Source: Staphylococcus equorum (GTDB lineage Bacteria > Bacillota > Bacilli > Staphylococcales > Staphylococcaceae). From it: 64,000 nucleotides of DNA. The DNA is taken from NCBI RefSeq assembly GCF_029531845.1, contig NZ_JAMBPV010000003.1, forward strand, positions 124,001 through 188,000, in the 5' to 3' direction. This document shows, piece by piece, positions 8,604 through 18,844 of the stretch (the stretch's first letter is position 1; each line of letters starts with the position of its first letter). The notes beneath the pieces are model-generated. The model was not told the origin of the DNA and made no database searches. It worked only from the letters and a program-made list of their open reading frames with translations. Both the position numbers and the translations under genes were made by a program.

Positions 8604-9488
8604 CTATTTGTAAATTGCTTCTTTCAAAGCTTTTAGACCATCATCAATACGGGGGCCAGGACGTGAAATTCGATCACCATCCACAGCTTCAACATGATTT
8701 TGTTGCACTGCTTTTATGTCACTAAACCCGCCACGATGGTTCAACACTTTTTGGTATTCACCTTTAGAAATACCCATTGTCGAAATCATAATATCCGGAT
8801 TTTTCTTAATAATTGCTTCTTTACTTACTTTTTGCCAACCCTCTAAATTCGCAAAACTATTCGTTGTGTTTAATTGAGTTAACATATCATCAAAAAATGT
8901 GTTTTTACCTGCTGTATATATTTCAGGTTCGGAAGATACTTCCATAAACACTTTTTGTGGTTTAGCATCTTTTGGCACAGATGCTTTCACTTCTTTAATA
9001 TTTTGTTTTGTCTCTTTAATGAGTGCATTTGCCTCATTCTCTTTACCAGTAACCTGCCCAATTTGTTTAAACGTGCTATACATTTCAGCGATTGACTGTG
9101 CATCTTTCACGTAGACTATTTTAACGCCACTATCTTTAAGTGTGTTTAATATGTCACCACTTGTCGATTTTTGTGATTCGTGCGCTAAAATTAAATCTGG
9201 TTTTGCTTTTAATAAGGATTCTTTATTTAATTTCATTGCATCAAACTGCTTCTTATCTTGAACTTCTTTCGGATAATCATCCACAGTCGAGACACCCACA
9301 ATGTTATCTCCTAAGTCTAATTCATACAAAATCTCTGTATTACTAGGCATCAACGATATTATCCTATCATAAGATTGTTTGTCCGAATTCTGTGCTTTCT
9401 CTTTAGATTGATCTTCATTTGTGCCACAAGCTGCTAATAAAAATGCTAAAACAATAAAAAGATAAAATATTTTATGATGTCTTTTCAC
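8604..9488 (-). CDS. ABC transporter substrate-binding lipoprotein (BtuF/FepB-like)
   Basis: A 294-residue lipoprotein precursor. The signal sequence ends in a lipobox FLLAAC (Cys21). The mature part has the class III (BtuF/TroA-like) binding fold: RIISLMPSNTEILYELDLGDNIVGV, KPDLILAHES and a long connecting helix near 150-175. The SMPSNTE opening resembles cobalamin or heme/siderophore binders. It is read with the FecCD permease downstream. No clear Fur box was seen upstream. Confidence 0.9.
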   Translation of the reverse strand: MKRHHKIFYLFIVLAFLLAACGTNEDQSKEKAQNSDKQSYDRIISLMPSNTEILYELDLGDNIVGVSTVDDYPKEVQDKKQFDAMKLNKESLLKAKPDLILAHESQKSTSGDILNTLKDSGVKIVYVKDAQSIAEMYSTFKQIGQVTGKENEANALIKETKQNIKEVKASVPKDAKPQKVFMEVSSEPEIYTAGKNTFFDDMLTQLNTTNSFANLEGWQKVSKEAIIKKNPDIMISTMGISKGEYQKVLNHRGGFSDIKAVQQNHVEAVDGDRISRPGPRIDDGLKALKEAIYK

Positions 9489-9596
9489 GTCGTAATCTCC
9501 TAGTTCATATTTTTCTTTATCATACCAAAATTCTGCTTCATTTTAATTAGCAACGCTAAATTTTTTCTATAAATACACATTTAATTGCGAAATCAT

Positions 9597-9631
9597 TAAA
9601 AAAACCAAATGACTATTATAAGTCATTTGGT
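9597..9631 (-). terminator. Terminator after the MerR-type pseudogene
   Basis: ACCAAATGACT at 9604-9614 pairs perfectly with AGTCATTTGGT at 9621-9631. On the minus strand a seven-T tract follows. Confidence 0.9.
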
Positions 9632-9685
9632 ACCTGGTTAAGCACTTATGTCATATTTTATAAACAAATTCAACAGAATAGAAAT

Positions 9686-10455
9686 TTAAGTTAAATTTTC
9701 CTCTTTATTAACAAATATACGCATTGTTTGAATCAAATAGTGATGGAAATCAGTGTTGCGATTTTTGTTAATATTCTTTATAAATCGCTCGTCTTGCTCA
9801 TACGTATGTGCCATATATTCTATAAATTGATTATCACAGTTAGGTATTTGAATGGATAAAATACAGTTGAATTCTTCAATGTTATCCACTGCTTGATTAG
9901 GTGTAATACCCTCATTTTGTAGCTGATTCATTTTATTAAAAAACGCTTCAAGTTGCGTTTTAATTTTATCATTATCAGACTGTTGCTGATGTTTACTTTT
10001 TTGAGCGTTACTCTGTTCAAATGCTTTGTAATAATTAGAATCTTTATATTTGCTGTATGCTTCTCGTTCATACTGTCCGGTTAAATCAAATCCGCTGAAA
10101 GCTTCAATCTCTAGCGGCTCATGTTTATGGTTATCAAAATGTTCATCTAATTTCTCTAAAATACAGTTGAATTGATTACGTTTACCTAAAACAATTTCAT
10201 AACGTGTACTGAGTATTTTATTTTTTCATTTATAGTACTTTCAAAATATTGTTTTATTTCTTCTAACGTTAATTCTAATGCTCTTAAAAATAAAATATGT
10301 TGTAGTTTTATTAAATTTTCCATGTTATATGATCTGTAACCTTGCTCATAAACCTGATTGGGTATTAATAGACCTATTTCATGGTAGTAATGTAATGTAC
10401 GCGTACTTACACCAGTGATATTTGCAATGTCTTTCGGGTTAAATTGTTGTTTCAC
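9686..10455 (-). pseudogene. Frameshifted TipAS-type MerR transcriptional regulator
   Basis: The first 80 residues (10455 to about 10220) are a MerR HTH: FNPKDIANITGVSTRTLHYYHEIGLL, then RALELTLEEIKQYFE. The frame then stops at TAG 10186. From about 10216 the next frame runs on without a stop to 9686 (STRYEIVLGKRNQF, FSGFDLTGQYEREAYSKYKDS, DERFIKNINKNRNTDFHHYL), which is a TipAS-like ligand-binding domain. Adding one base in the A/T run at 10216-10220 would restore one frame of about 256 residues, the family length. It is either a true one-base deletion or a sequencing error. Start RBS is GGAGGCGAG. Confidence 0.85.
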
Positions 10456-10515
10456 TTGTCTCGCCTCCTATAAACGAAGTATGTAGTATGACGTTACGTG
10501 GAGGTCAACCTCTTT

Positions 10516-11151
10516 TTAATTTTCAAAATAAGCATTTAAAAAAGTGTATTTTGTATTTATTTTGCCGTTAAAATAATTTTTGCCGAAATTATCTAATAAT
10601 GCGTGAAATTCGTTAGCATCTTGATTTGAAAAGTCATCTGGTAGTTTAATGTGTCGCTTTAATTTTTCATAACTATCAGTTTGCGTATACCCTAATTTTC
10701 GATATAGTCTTCTAGAATAACTGTCTGCAATAAACTCAACGCCTCCAAAGATGTATACCATGAGTACATCAGCTGTCTCACTACCAATACCTTTAATTTC
10801 TAACAACGCTTTTCTCAAGTCTTGCTTATAGTAATCATTAATCACTTGATAATTGAAATCGTAGTGATCCAACCAAGTTAATAAAGAGAGAATTGTTTGT
10901 GCCTTATTTTTATAAAATCCACTCGATTTAATTAATACTTGTAACTCTTCTAACTTTAAATTCAAGATGTGATGGGGTTCTAAGTGTGTTACTTGCTTTA
11001 AAGATTCAATTGCATATGCTGCGTTTCGCCAATTCGTATTCTGAACTAGAATCGCGCCCAATATAACTTCTATTTTTGATTCTGCTGGCCACCAACCCTG
11101 CGGACCCATATGCTCATATAGCAGTTGATATAAGGTTTTTGTATCCAACAT
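10516..11151 (-). CDS. Endonuclease III-like HhH-GPD DNA repair protein without Fe-S cluster
   Basis: A 211-residue HhH-GPD base-excision glycosylase family member. Motifs in order: EVILGAILVQNTNWRNA, the helix-hairpin-helix LEIKGIGSETADVLMVYIF with Lys in the hairpin, and the catalytic-type Asp in FIADSYSRR. The C-terminus lacks the four Cys of the Nth iron-sulfur loop. The ATG at 11151 follows GAGAGGTGG at a good distance; the earlier TTG at 11172 lies upstream of that site and is rejected. Confidence 0.85.
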   Translation of the reverse strand: MLDTKTLYQLLYEHMGPQGWWPAESKIEVILGAILVQNTNWRNAAYAIESLKQVTHLEPHHILNLKLEELQVLIKSSGFYKNKAQTILSLLTWLDHYDFNYQVINDYYKQDLRKALLEIKGIGSETADVLMVYIFGGVEFIADSYSRRLYRKLGYTQTDSYEKLKRHIKLPDDFSNQDANEFHALLDNFGKNYFNGKINTKYTFLNAYFEN

Positions 11152-11208
11152 AACATAACCACCTCTCTTCAATTTTAAGTTTTATAATTACTTGTATATT
11201 AATTTATA

Positions 11209-11290
11209 AAAAAAGAACGAGCAACGATTTGTTGTTGGATAAGTTGATAAACTATCTAATCCATACAAATATATTACTCGCTCTCGTTAA
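11209..11290 (-). terminator. Probable argS terminator
   Basis: On the minus strand AACGAG near 11285 can pair with CTCGTT near 11217, directly followed by a run of seven Ts. The stem is long-range with a large loop, so the exact structure is uncertain. Confidence 0.55.
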
Positions 11291-11317
11291 TCAAATCTGA
11301 TCACTTTAGACTTTTAC

Positions 11318-12985
11318 TTACATAGATTCTGGTGCATTAACACCGACTAAATCTAATGCATTATGCATTGTGATTTTGACTGCATTAATAAGCGCAATTA
11401 ACGCTGCTGTCTTTTCAACATCATCTGTTAATACTTTTTCCGCATTATAAAATTTATGGAAGTGAGAAGCTAACTCTTGAATATAATTCGTAATTCTATG
11501 AGGTGCTCTTTGAACTGCTGAACTTTCAATCATTGTTTCGAATTCAGCTATTTTTTTTAATAAATCGATTGCTTTTGCATTTGTGATATATGAATAATCC
11601 GCTTCTTTTGAAGGCTTAACCCCTCTTTCTTCAGCTTGTTTCAAAATCGAACAAATACGTGCATGTGCGTACTGTGCATAATACACTGGATTATCTTGAG
11701 ATTCTTGTTTCGCAAGTTCCATATCAAAGTCAAAATGTGTATCCGGGCTACGCATCGTTAAGAAATAACGCGCAGCATCTACGCCGACTTCATCCATAAT
11801 TTCACGTAACGTAATTGCATTACCTGTACGTTTACTCATTTTCACTTCTTGTCCATCTTGCATTAAGCGAACCATTTGCATAATTTGGATTTCAAGGCGG
11901 TCATTTTCTACACCGAATGTTTCTAACGATGCTTTCAAACGGTTGATATAGCCATGATGATCCGCGCCAAATAAGTTAATTAATACATCATTACCACGTT
12001 CTATTTTATCAAAATGATACGCGATATCTGGTAAGAAGTATGTGTAGTTGCCATCTTTCTTGATTAACACTCTATCTTTATCATCTTTGAAATCAGTCGT
12101 ACGTAACCACGTTGCGCCATCTTGTTCATAAGTATAGCCAAGTGCTGTCATTTTATCTAAGACTTTTTTAATTTCGCCCTTTTCGTATAATGATGTTTCA
12201 CTGAACCAACTGTCAAAGTGTGTATTGAAATCAGACAAGTCTGTTCTTAATTTTTCCATTTCATAATCGACGCCTAATTGTCTAAACGTTTTTATACGTT
12301 CTTCTTCTGAAAGGTCTTTTAACTCAGGCTGTTTATCGGCTAAATCTTTACCAATATTAATGATATCCTTACCATGGTAACCACCCTCTGGCATTTCTAA
12401 AGAGTTATCACCAAGTGCTTCAAAATAACGTACTTCAATTGAGCGCGCTAAATTCGTAATTTGATTACCAGCATCGTTGATATAGTATTCTCTTGTTACT
12501 TGATAACCTGCTGCTTCTAAGATATTTGACAACGTATCTCCAACTGCTGCATTACGCGCATGTCCAATATGTAGGTCACCCGTTGGATTCGCAGAAACAT
12601 ACTCTACCAAGATACTTTTACCATTGGCTTCTTCAGTATAGCCAAATTTGTCGCCTTTATCCATCGCTTCAGAAATGATTGCAGTTAAATAAGAATTGTC
12701 TAAATAAAAATTAATAAAACCAGGACCTGCGATAGCTACTTTTTCTACTTTAGCTTTTGTTGTATCTAAATTATCTACAATAGCCTGCGCAATTTCACGT
12801 GGATTGCGCTTTGCTATTTTTGTTAAGACCATCGCAATATTTGTTGAATAGTCACCATTACTTTTATCTTTAGGAATTTCTATTTTTATTTCTGGAATTT
12901 CACTCGTATCAGCAAGTTGTGCTTGTTGAATACTGTTATTAATTTCTTCAACCAACGTTTGTTTGACTTGATCAATTATATTCAT
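11318..12985 (-). CDS. argS: Arginyl-tRNA synthetase
   Basis: A 555-residue class I aminoacyl-tRNA synthetase charging tRNA-Arg. The N-terminal additional domain (1-110) is followed by [15 protein letters not shown] with the HIGH motif near 135. The KMSKR signature lies in [12 protein letters not shown] near 385, and the C-terminal anticodon-binding domain ends in NALDLVGV. Length and motifs are those of the bacterial enzyme. Its ATG overlaps the stop of the upstream DUF1934 gene (TAATG), so the two are co-translated, the arrangement known for B. subtilis ywiB-argS. Confidence 0.98.
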   Translation of the reverse strand: MNIIDQVKQTLVEEINNSIQQAQLADTSEIPEIKIEIPKDKSNGDYSTNIAMVLTKIAKRNPREIAQAIVDNLDTTKAKVEKVAIAGPGFINFYLDNSYLTAIISEAMDKGDKFGYTEEANGKSILVEYVSANPTGDLHIGHARNAAVGDTLSNILEAAGYQVTREYYINDAGNQITNLARSIEVRYFEALGDNSLEMPEGGYHGKDIINIGKDLADKQPELKDLSEEERIKTFRQLGVDYEMEKLRTDLSDFNTHFDSWFSETSLYEKGEIKKVLDKMTALGYTYEQDGATWLRTTDFKDDKDRVLIKKDGNYTYFLPDIAYHFDKIERGNDVLINLFGADHHGYINRLKASLETFGVENDRLEIQIMQMVRLMQDGQEVKMSKRTGNAITLREIMDEVGVDAARYFLTMRSPDTHFDFDMELAKQESQDNPVYYAQYAHARICSILKQAEERGVKPSKEADYSYITNAKAIDLLKKIAEFETMIESSAVQRAPHRITNYIQELASHFHKFYNAEKVLTDDVEKTAALIALINAVKITMHNALDLVGVNAPESM

Positions 12986-13410
12986 TATGGTGTCTCCTTA
13001 TAAGTAATTTCATATTGATAAGATCCCATTTTCTCTTCATCTTGAATTAAATCATAATGTACTTTCAATTTGCCACCATCTGGAGTAACAAAATGTAAAA
13101 TGGAATGTGTACGTACTGTTAGTGGAATGCGTCCGCCACTAATTTCATATAAAGTAATCGTATCTTCACCTTCAACAAAATGAAGAATCATCTTAATTTC
13201 ACCGTTGCGAATGATTTTGACACCTGATTTCTCAATTTTCACCGTTACATTTACAGTCACATCATTAATTTCTTCTTGATATCGGATAAATTCAGCATTG
13301 CGTTTTTGCCAAAATCCTTGCATATTTTGCGAAAATTTCTCTTTATTATCAAATTGTTCAACAATTTGTTTCGTTTGGATATTAACATTGTTTTCCAATG
13401 TGCGTTTCAC
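12985..13410 (-). CDS. DUF1934 (YwiB-like) protein
   Basis: A 141-residue beta-rich soluble protein of the YwiB/DUF1934 family ([29 protein letters not shown], then [20 protein letters not shown]). The family has a calycin-like barrel and no proven function. It is linked to argS in many Firmicutes, and here its stop codon overlaps the argS start by one base. It is the first gene of the operon; the 275-bp gap upstream probably holds the promoter. Confidence 0.85.
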   Translation of the reverse strand: MKRTLENNVNIQTKQIVEQFDNKEKFSQNMQGFWQKRNAEFIRYQEEINDVTVNVTVKIEKSGVKIIRNGEIKMILHFVEGEDTITLYEISGGRIPLTVRTHSILHFVTPDGGKLKVHYDLIQDEEKMGSYQYEITYKETP

Positions 13411-13606
13411 CCTAATCTTTAAAATAATACAAACTATTATAGCATACTTGAAATGAGCAATACAGTTGCGGAAACAATTTTCAAAACGTTAATTTCACAC
13501 TAACTGAAAGTGTGGAATTTCTTTTTACACGCATAGTTAACGATAATGTAAAAATAACTGTTTAGATTTTATATCGATACTTACAACTAAGTTGGTTCCA
13601 TATAAT

Positions 13607-13640
13607 AAAAACAGCCAGAATTTAAACAATTCGGCTGTTT
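13607..13640 (-). terminator. Terminator of the YwhD-family gene
   Basis: The stem AAACAGCCGAATT / AATTCTGGCTGTTTT is followed by T-rich sequence on the minus strand, 45 bases after the stop at 13686. Confidence 0.85.
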
Positions 13641-13685
13641 ACTTAATCTAAAACAAAAACGTCTTAGATGTTACTTACATTATTT

Positions 13686-14198
13686 TCACTTAGTATCTAA
13701 TGCGTCATGCAAAGCTTGCTTAGAATTATTCCACATCTCTATATCATGTGCTTTAAGAAAATCTTTTAACACTTGTTTATTTTGTTCACCAATGTGTTCA
13801 ATTTCTATTTGACGTTTCATAGATTTATCCATCATGTTGACGTGTTCAGGCATACTTTTATATCCTCTACGAATACTTTTATTCACCATTAAATAACATC
13901 CTGTAACACCTGCATAGTACGGACCGTTTTCGCCTCTTTCAGTCGTAACCCAGCACAACCAATACTCTTTGGCATCTTCACCTTCAACGACTTCTTTTTC
14001 TTTAATCCATTTAACACCTTTTTCAACACTTGCACGAGCATGCATACCACCGATATCTATAAAGGCTTCCTTATTTTGAACATCAATAAAGACAGGCGCT
14101 ACGTTATCTAAACTGATTGAACCGATATTCGTACCTTTATGTCCATCTAGTGGATCATTCTTAATGATGTTAAATTTAAAACCTTTGCTTTCAGCCAC
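13686..14198 (-). CDS. YwhD family protein
   Basis: A 170-residue soluble protein matching the YwhD family as I remember it (FNIIKNDPLDGHKGTNIGSISLDN, FIDIGGMHARASVEKGVKWI, YYAGVTGCYLMVN). The family is conserved in bacilli and of unknown function. The GTG at 14198 is the likely start, seven bases from GGGAGGTG; the TTG at 14204 is too close to that site. It is monocistronic. Confidence 0.8.
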   Translation of the reverse strand: MAESKGFKFNIIKNDPLDGHKGTNIGSISLDNVAPVFIDVQNKEAFIDIGGMHARASVEKGVKWIKEKEVVEGEDAKEYWLCWVTTERGENGPYYAGVTGCYLMVNKSIRRGYKSMPEHVNMMDKSMKRQIEIEHIGEQNKQVLKDFLKAHDIEMWNNSKQALHDALDTK

Positions 14199-14355
14199 TA
14201 GCAAACACCTCCCATAAAATAAGTTTCATAATTCATTGTTATATCTACACTCTATTTTAAATTCACAATACGCCTCATGTATAGTTAAATGATTTTTAAA
14301 AATTGCATCCAAAACGACATTTTAATTGCCAATACTTTTCTAGCATTGGTAAACA

Positions 14356-15654
14356 CTAATTTAATTCGTTTAAAATACTGATAATCGCATTGCTTATATT
14401 TTCATCTTCAATTTCGGTAATAAACTCTTTAGGATAATATAATTTATAATCCTCTCTGTTTATGCCAGTAATACTATGAATGATTAATGACTGACTACTA
14501 ATTTCACGTATTTTACCATTACGTCGCAATAAATGAATAGGCTGTCTATCTGACCCTGGTCTATCATAATCATATGGTAAATCCGAGAACGATTCACTTA
14601 CAAAATAATAATTCGGATCTATACCTGCTTGTATAAACAAATCGGTTAATTCTGTAATTGTAATAATCGAACCGTCAAACGGCATGTATTTAAATAAATC
14701 ACGATTAATAAAACGACGAGATAAATCACTTAAGATTGCATCGTCTTCTTTTACCCATGCTTTCAAATAATACAATACCACTGCTTCATCTAAATCCACG
14801 TATTGTTCAATTGTCATAGATTCTTCAAAGAACGGTATGAAATCTGTAGGATGCATTTTAAATGTATAACCTTCATTATATAACTGCTTTGCGCGTTTCA
14901 AACAATTATTTAGTAACACTTCTCCACCTCGACTTACTGGGTGGAAATAAATTTGCCAATACATTTGATAACGACTCATAATAAAGTTTTCTACTGCGTG
15001 CATACCACTTTCTTTAATCAGCACTTCATCTTTAGATGGGCGCATTAATCTTAAGATACGTTCCATATCAAACTGGCCATAAGATACGCCTGTAAAATAA
15101 GCATCGCGTTGTAAGTAATCCATTCTATCTGCATCAATTTGTGATGAGATCATAGAAATCACTAATTTATTCTTATGCGTTTTATTAATTACATCTGCAA
15201 CTTGTTGCGGAAAATCATCTGAGACACGTTTTAATACTTCATTGACTTCAGTTGGCCCCGTAATAATCGCTTGTGTAAATGCTTCGTGATCTGTGTTAAA
15301 TATTTTTTCGAAACTATGTGAAAATGGCCCATGTCCTAAATCATGTAACAATGCAGCACACAATGCTAAGGGTCTGTCATCATTATTCCAAGCTTCTCTG
15401 CCATCAAATGAATCATCAATCAATCTACGTACAATTTCATAAACACCGAGTGAATGCCCAAATCTACTATGTTCCGCTGTATGGAATGATAAGTATAATG
15501 TGCCTAACTGCTTAATACGGCGTAAGCGTTGAAATTCTTTCGTCTTGATTAAATCCCAAACCACTTGATCTCTGACATGAATGTACCTATGAATTGGGTC
15601 TTTAAAAACTTTTTCTTCAGGTAACTTTTGTGTAGCATAAGTTGTAAATGTCAA
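14356..15654 (-). CDS. HD-domain phosphohydrolase (YwfO-like)
   Basis: A 432-residue HD-superfamily metal-dependent phosphohydrolase related to bacterial dNTP triphosphohydrolases. The signature runs RRIKQLGTLYLSFHTAEHSRFGHSLGV, HDLGHGPFSHSFE (HD motif) and SSQIDADRMDYLQRDAYFTGV. In B. subtilis the homologue is YwfO. The TTG at 15654 is chosen because AGGAGG sits six bases upstream; the ATG at 15672 lies before that ribosome binding site. It may form a unit with the acetyltransferase gene 35 bases upstream. Confidence 0.9.
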   Translation of the reverse strand: MTFTTYATQKLPEEKVFKDPIHRYIHVRDQVVWDLIKTKEFQRLRRIKQLGTLYLSFHTAEHSRFGHSLGVYEIVRRLIDDSFDGREAWNNDDRPLALCAALLHDLGHGPFSHSFEKIFNTDHEAFTQAIITGPTEVNEVLKRVSDDFPQQVADVINKTHKNKLVISMISSQIDADRMDYLQRDAYFTGVSYGQFDMERILRLMRPSKDEVLIKESGMHAVENFIMSRYQMYWQIYFHPVSRGGEVLLNNCLKRAKQLYNEGYTFKMHPTDFIPFFEESMTIEQYVDLDEAVVLYYLKAWVKEDDAILSDLSRRFINRDLFKYMPFDGSIITITELTDLFIQAGIDPNYYFVSESFSDLPYDYDRPGSDRQPIHLLRRNGKIREISSQSLIIHSITGINREDYKLYYPKEFITEIEDENISNAIISILNELN

Positions 15655-15689
15655 TGTAGTCCTCCTGTTCATACCCTATACTTTACAGA

Positions 15690-16169
15690 TCATTTTAATG
15701 GCTTACGTAACAACGCTAAGTCCATTGCTTCACCGTACATTACATGTGTGTATGAGCGTACTTTTTCAAAACCTTTTTGTTGATAGAACGTCATAGCTTC
15801 ATCATTTTTATTATCTACTTCTAGATAAACCTCATTATATTCATCTTTAAAATAACTAATGCCTTCAGTCAATAGATTAGAACCATAACCATGGTGTTGC
15901 CATGACGGGCTCACATAATGTGCAGACAAGAATAATTCAGTGCCATAAATAAATATAGCGAAGCCAATAATATTTTCGTCTTCTTCAACTACTAAAAACA
16001 ATTGATCTTCTAAACGTTTAAGTAAATGTTGTTCATTATATGAAGCAGCCAATAATTCATTTACTGTCTTAGCTGCGTAAATATTTAAATACGTATTATA
16101 CCAAGCTTTTGTTGCTACATCTCTGATGCTGACAACATCTTCTGCAGTTGCTTTTCTTACTTTATGCAT
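15690..16169 (-). CDS. GNAT-family N-acetyltransferase
   Basis: A 159-residue GNAT protein. N-terminal MHKVRKATAEDVVSIRDVA is the usual first strand and helix. The acetyl-CoA-binding motif A is represented by SPSWQHHGYGSNLLTEGISYFK, followed by VYLEVDNKNDEAMTFYQQKGFEKV (motif B). The substrate is unknown. It lies just upstream of the HD phosphohydrolase gene in the same direction. Confidence 0.88.
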   Translation of the reverse strand: MHKVRKATAEDVVSIRDVATKAWYNTYLNIYAAKTVNELLAASYNEQHLLKRLEDQLFLVVEEDENIIGFAIFIYGTELFLSAHYVSPSWQHHGYGSNLLTEGISYFKDEYNEVYLEVDNKNDEAMTFYQQKGFEKVRSYTHVMYGEAMDLALLRKPLK

Positions 16170-16252
16170 GTTGCTCTCCCCCTATTTAGATAGGTAATAA
16201 TAGCTACATTATAACATAATTTTAGTATTCAAAATACTTTATCTATCTAGAT

Positions 16253-16293
16253 TAAAAATAGTTTGAACAATATAAATTATTTGCCCAAACTAT
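16253..16293 (-). terminator. Terminator of the FMN reductase-like gene
   Basis: ATAGTTTG at 16258-16265 pairs with CAAACTAT at 16286-16293. On the minus strand TTTTTA follows. Confidence 0.75.
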
Positions 16294-16304
16294 CTTTTAT
16301 ATAT

Positions 16305-16847
16305 TTACTTTTCGCCTAATGTTTGTTGCCATTCTTGCGCACGGTTTAGCGCATAAACGTCCTTCTCAATATCGCCTGGTTTTTCAGCAGTACCAATAAT
16401 ATAACCTGATAACGTTGCACCAATAAATTCCAAGCTATATTTCACTTGTGTGATACATGGTTTCCCTTTAACTTTCGGGAAATCGCCACCAACGATGATT
16501 AACCTAAAATCTTTTTTTGCCATTTCTTCTTTGAAATTTTTATAATTTGGATCCATTAATGTTTCAGACCAATGGTCGAAAAATGCTTTTACTGATGCCG
16601 ATAAACTATACCAATAAACTGGTGAAGCAATAATAATCGTATCACTCGCTAATACTTTATCAATAATCTCTTTATAATCGTCATTATATGATTTTATTAT
16701 CTTATTATCATGTCTTACATCTCTAACTGGATTTAATTGATATTGTGTTAAATCTATCCATTCGTAGTCGTATCCTGCTATGGCCGTCTTAGTTAAATGA
16801 GCAGTATTTCCCTCTGGTCGACTGCCCCCGAATAAAACTGTGATCAT
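16305..16847 (-). CDS. NADPH-dependent FMN reductase / flavodoxin-fold oxidoreductase
   Basis: A 180-residue flavodoxin-fold protein. MITVLFGGSRPEGNTAHLT is the FMN-phosphate loop, and DTIIIASPVYWYSLSASVKAFFDHW is the second FMN-contact loop of the NADPH-dependent FMN reductase family. Likely a cytosolic quinone, azo or flavin reductase; the substrate is not predictable. It has its own terminator. Confidence 0.88.
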   Translation of the reverse strand: MITVLFGGSRPEGNTAHLTKTAIAGYDYEWIDLTQYQLNPVRDVRHDNKIIKSYNDDYKEIIDKVLASDTIIIASPVYWYSLSASVKAFFDHWSETLMDPNYKNFKEEMAKKDFRLIIVGGDFPKVKGKPCITQVKYSLEFIGATLSGYIIGTAEKPGDIEKDVYALNRAQEWQQTLGEK

Positions 16848-17066
16848 AATAATCTCCTTCTACTACTAAATTAATAATATATCTGCTGAACTTTATAATT
16901 ATACATTTTTTTATTTAGGTAAACTTAATTAATAATCCTACACTAAATATTGTAATTATTAAACAGATAAATGAAAATACATTAATATATTAAACTGTTT
17001 GCTTAAAGATATTACTTTTCCATCATGCTATTCATGTATATTATTAGCCTTAAAGTTTATAAATAT

Positions 17067-17100
17067 AAAAAGTAGATAAACGCTACGTGGTTCATCTACT
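17067..17100 (-). terminator. Terminator of the aldo/keto reductase gene
   Basis: AGTAGAT at 17071-17077 pairs with ATCTACT at 17094-17100, with a TTTTT tract on the minus strand. Confidence 0.75.
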
Positions 17101-17109
17101 GCAATGTTA

Positions 17110-18045
17110 TTATTCTATTGGAAATAATTGTTCTATTTTATTGATTTCCTCTTTAGTTAATTTGAAATCTATCGCTATTAAATTATCTACAACTTGGTTT
17201 GGTCGTTTTGCTCCTGGAATAATCACATCTAATGATGGTTTAGTAAGATAATATGCTAATACAACATGTACTACATCTACTCTATGATTATCAGCAATCA
17301 TTCTGAGTTGATCTATTTTTTCTAAGTTTTCTTGATATCTTTCACCTTGAAACTCTGGATTTTCAGCACGAATATCATTAAATTTAGTGTTCTCTGTATA
17401 TTTACCAGCTAAAAGACCCGATACTAATGGGAAATATGGAATAAATGTAATATTATTTTCTGAAGTATATTCAAAAATCGCCTCATTTTTACGATTCAAC
17501 AAATTATATTCCATTTGAACTACATCCACGTAGCCATCTTTATTCGCTTCTTTCAACTGCTCTAAACTAAAATTCGAAACGCCAATCGCTTTTATTTTGC
17601 CTTCATCTTTTAATTCTTTTAAAGCTGCAACAGCTTCATTTTTAGGTGTTGAATCATCTGGAAAATGAATATAATACAAATCTATATAGTCTAATTGTAG
17701 ACGTTTTAAACTTTGTGCTACTTGCTCTTTTAAGAATTGCGGATCATTAGAGATTTGTACATTCCCGTCTTCATCAAAGTAATGCGCACCTTTTGTAGCT
17801 ATCGCAAATTCTTCTCTCGTAAATTCTTTCACCGTTTCCCCAACAAGTTCTTCTGAACGTTCTGGTCCATAGATAAACGCCGTATCTAATAAATTAATAT
17901 CATTTCTAATTGCTGTACGTACAGTTTCTTTCCCTTGTTCTTCATCTAAATTATTATAAAAGTTATGACCACCTACTGCGTTTGTTCCTAAGGCAATGGG
18001 TGATACTTTAACATCTGATTTGCCTAATTGTACTTTTTCCGTCAA
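17110..18045 (-). CDS. Aldo/keto reductase
   Basis: A 311-residue NADPH-dependent (beta/alpha)8 aldo-keto reductase. The full catalytic tetrad is visible: Asp54 and Tyr59 in [17 protein letters not shown], Lys85 in IATKGAH and His127 in DLYYIHFPD. The C-terminal cofactor motif [13 protein letters not shown] is intact. Substrate unknown. It is a single gene preceded by a 457-bp gap with an inverted repeat. Confidence 0.93.
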   Translation of the reverse strand: MTEKVQLGKSDVKVSPIALGTNAVGGHNFYNNLDEEQGKETVRTAIRNDINLLDTAFIYGPERSEELVGETVKEFTREEFAIATKGAHYFDEDGNVQISNDPQFLKEQVAQSLKRLQLDYIDLYYIHFPDDSTPKNEAVAALKELKDEGKIKAIGVSNFSLEQLKEANKDGYVDVVQMEYNLLNRKNEAIFEYTSENNITFIPYFPLVSGLLAGKYTENTKFNDIRAENPEFQGERYQENLEKIDQLRMIADNHRVDVVHVVLAYYLTKPSLDVIIPGAKRPNQVVDNLIAIDFKLTKEEINKIEQLFPIE

Positions 18046-18502
18046 ACTTCTTCAGCTCCTTATATAAAATATGAATTACGTATTTTAAAGTACGCTTTCT
18101 ATATTTTTCTCGTTAGCCCCGCAATGATATTGTAAATCTATGCACGTCTTAATAAATCAATATCTAAAAATCTAGCGACGCGCATAGAACAATTGAAATT
18201 TAATTGTTTCACTAACTTCATAATTTGTATTTACCCTTTTTAGCTCATTTTATGAGTGATTTCATAAAGAAATTGTATTTTTAAACCATTTTATTACTTA
18301 TATCAACAACTAAAGCAAATATAATACTATCTTTATAAAATTTATCATGATAATTCTAATATATTAAATAAATTGTTTGAGTCAGAACATCACTAATATC
18401 CACAAAAAACACATTAAAAAAGGCAGTGCAACTTAAATTCATAAGTCTCACTGCCGTCGATTCGCTTTCAAACTTTCACAACATAAACACTGCATCTATA
18501 TA
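18046..18502. other. Gap upstream of the aldo/keto reductase, with inverted repeat
   Basis: No gene is visible. TCTATGCACGTC at 18137-18148 is matched by GACGCGCATAGA at 18177-18188, an inverted repeat with one mismatch and a 28-base spacer. It lies 92-143 bases upstream of the reductase start, where a regulator operator or leader hairpin could sit. The rest is AT-rich, and the terminator of the DUF1450 gene lies at the far end. Confidence 0.4.
18416..18455 (-). terminator. Terminator of the DUF1450-like gene
   Basis: GGCAGTG at 18422-18428 pairs with CACTGCC at 18449-18455. On the minus strand the hairpin is followed by TTTTTT. Confidence 0.85.
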
Positions 18503-18844
18503 TTATTTCACACTTTTTCGCTGTGCGAGTTTTTCTTTCAATTTTCTATCTTGTTCTTCCTTACGGCGCTTCCGCATTTCATTACGTTGCCTCAAACGCT
18601 CTTCTTCTTCCGGGTCTCTCGGTTTTTGTAACTGTTTCATTACTTTTTCCATGAGTTCTTCCTCTGTTAGTGCAGCGAGTGGACGGTTATTAACAAATGC
18701 AAATGTTTTTCGTCTGCCTGGACCACAATAAGACTGACAGCCAATCTCTATTTCAGCTTCAGGGTCTAATTTCGTCAGCTTTTTTTCTAATGATTTACAA
18801 TCCACGCCCTGACAATCATCACAAATCAGAAACTTATTTTGCAA
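18503..18844 (-). CDS. DUF1450-like small cysteine protein with charged helical tail
   Basis: A 113-residue protein. Residues 1-65 resemble the DUF1450/YuzB family: [10 protein letters not shown] near the N-terminus and [21 protein letters not shown] in the middle give the Cys pairs of a thioredoxin-like 2Fe-2S ferredoxin-type fold. Residues 75-113 are a very highly charged Arg/Glu/Lys helix with [20 protein letters not shown], which is unusual for the family. Start is TTG at 18844 after GGTGAGGG. Function unknown; a metal or Fe-S role is inference. Confidence 0.75.
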   Translation of the reverse strand: MQNKFLICDDCQGVDCKSLEKKLTKLDPEAEIEIGCQSYCGPGRRKTFAFVNNRPLAALTEEELMEKVMKQLQKPRDPEEEERLRQRNEMRKRRKEEQDRKLKEKLAQRKSVK

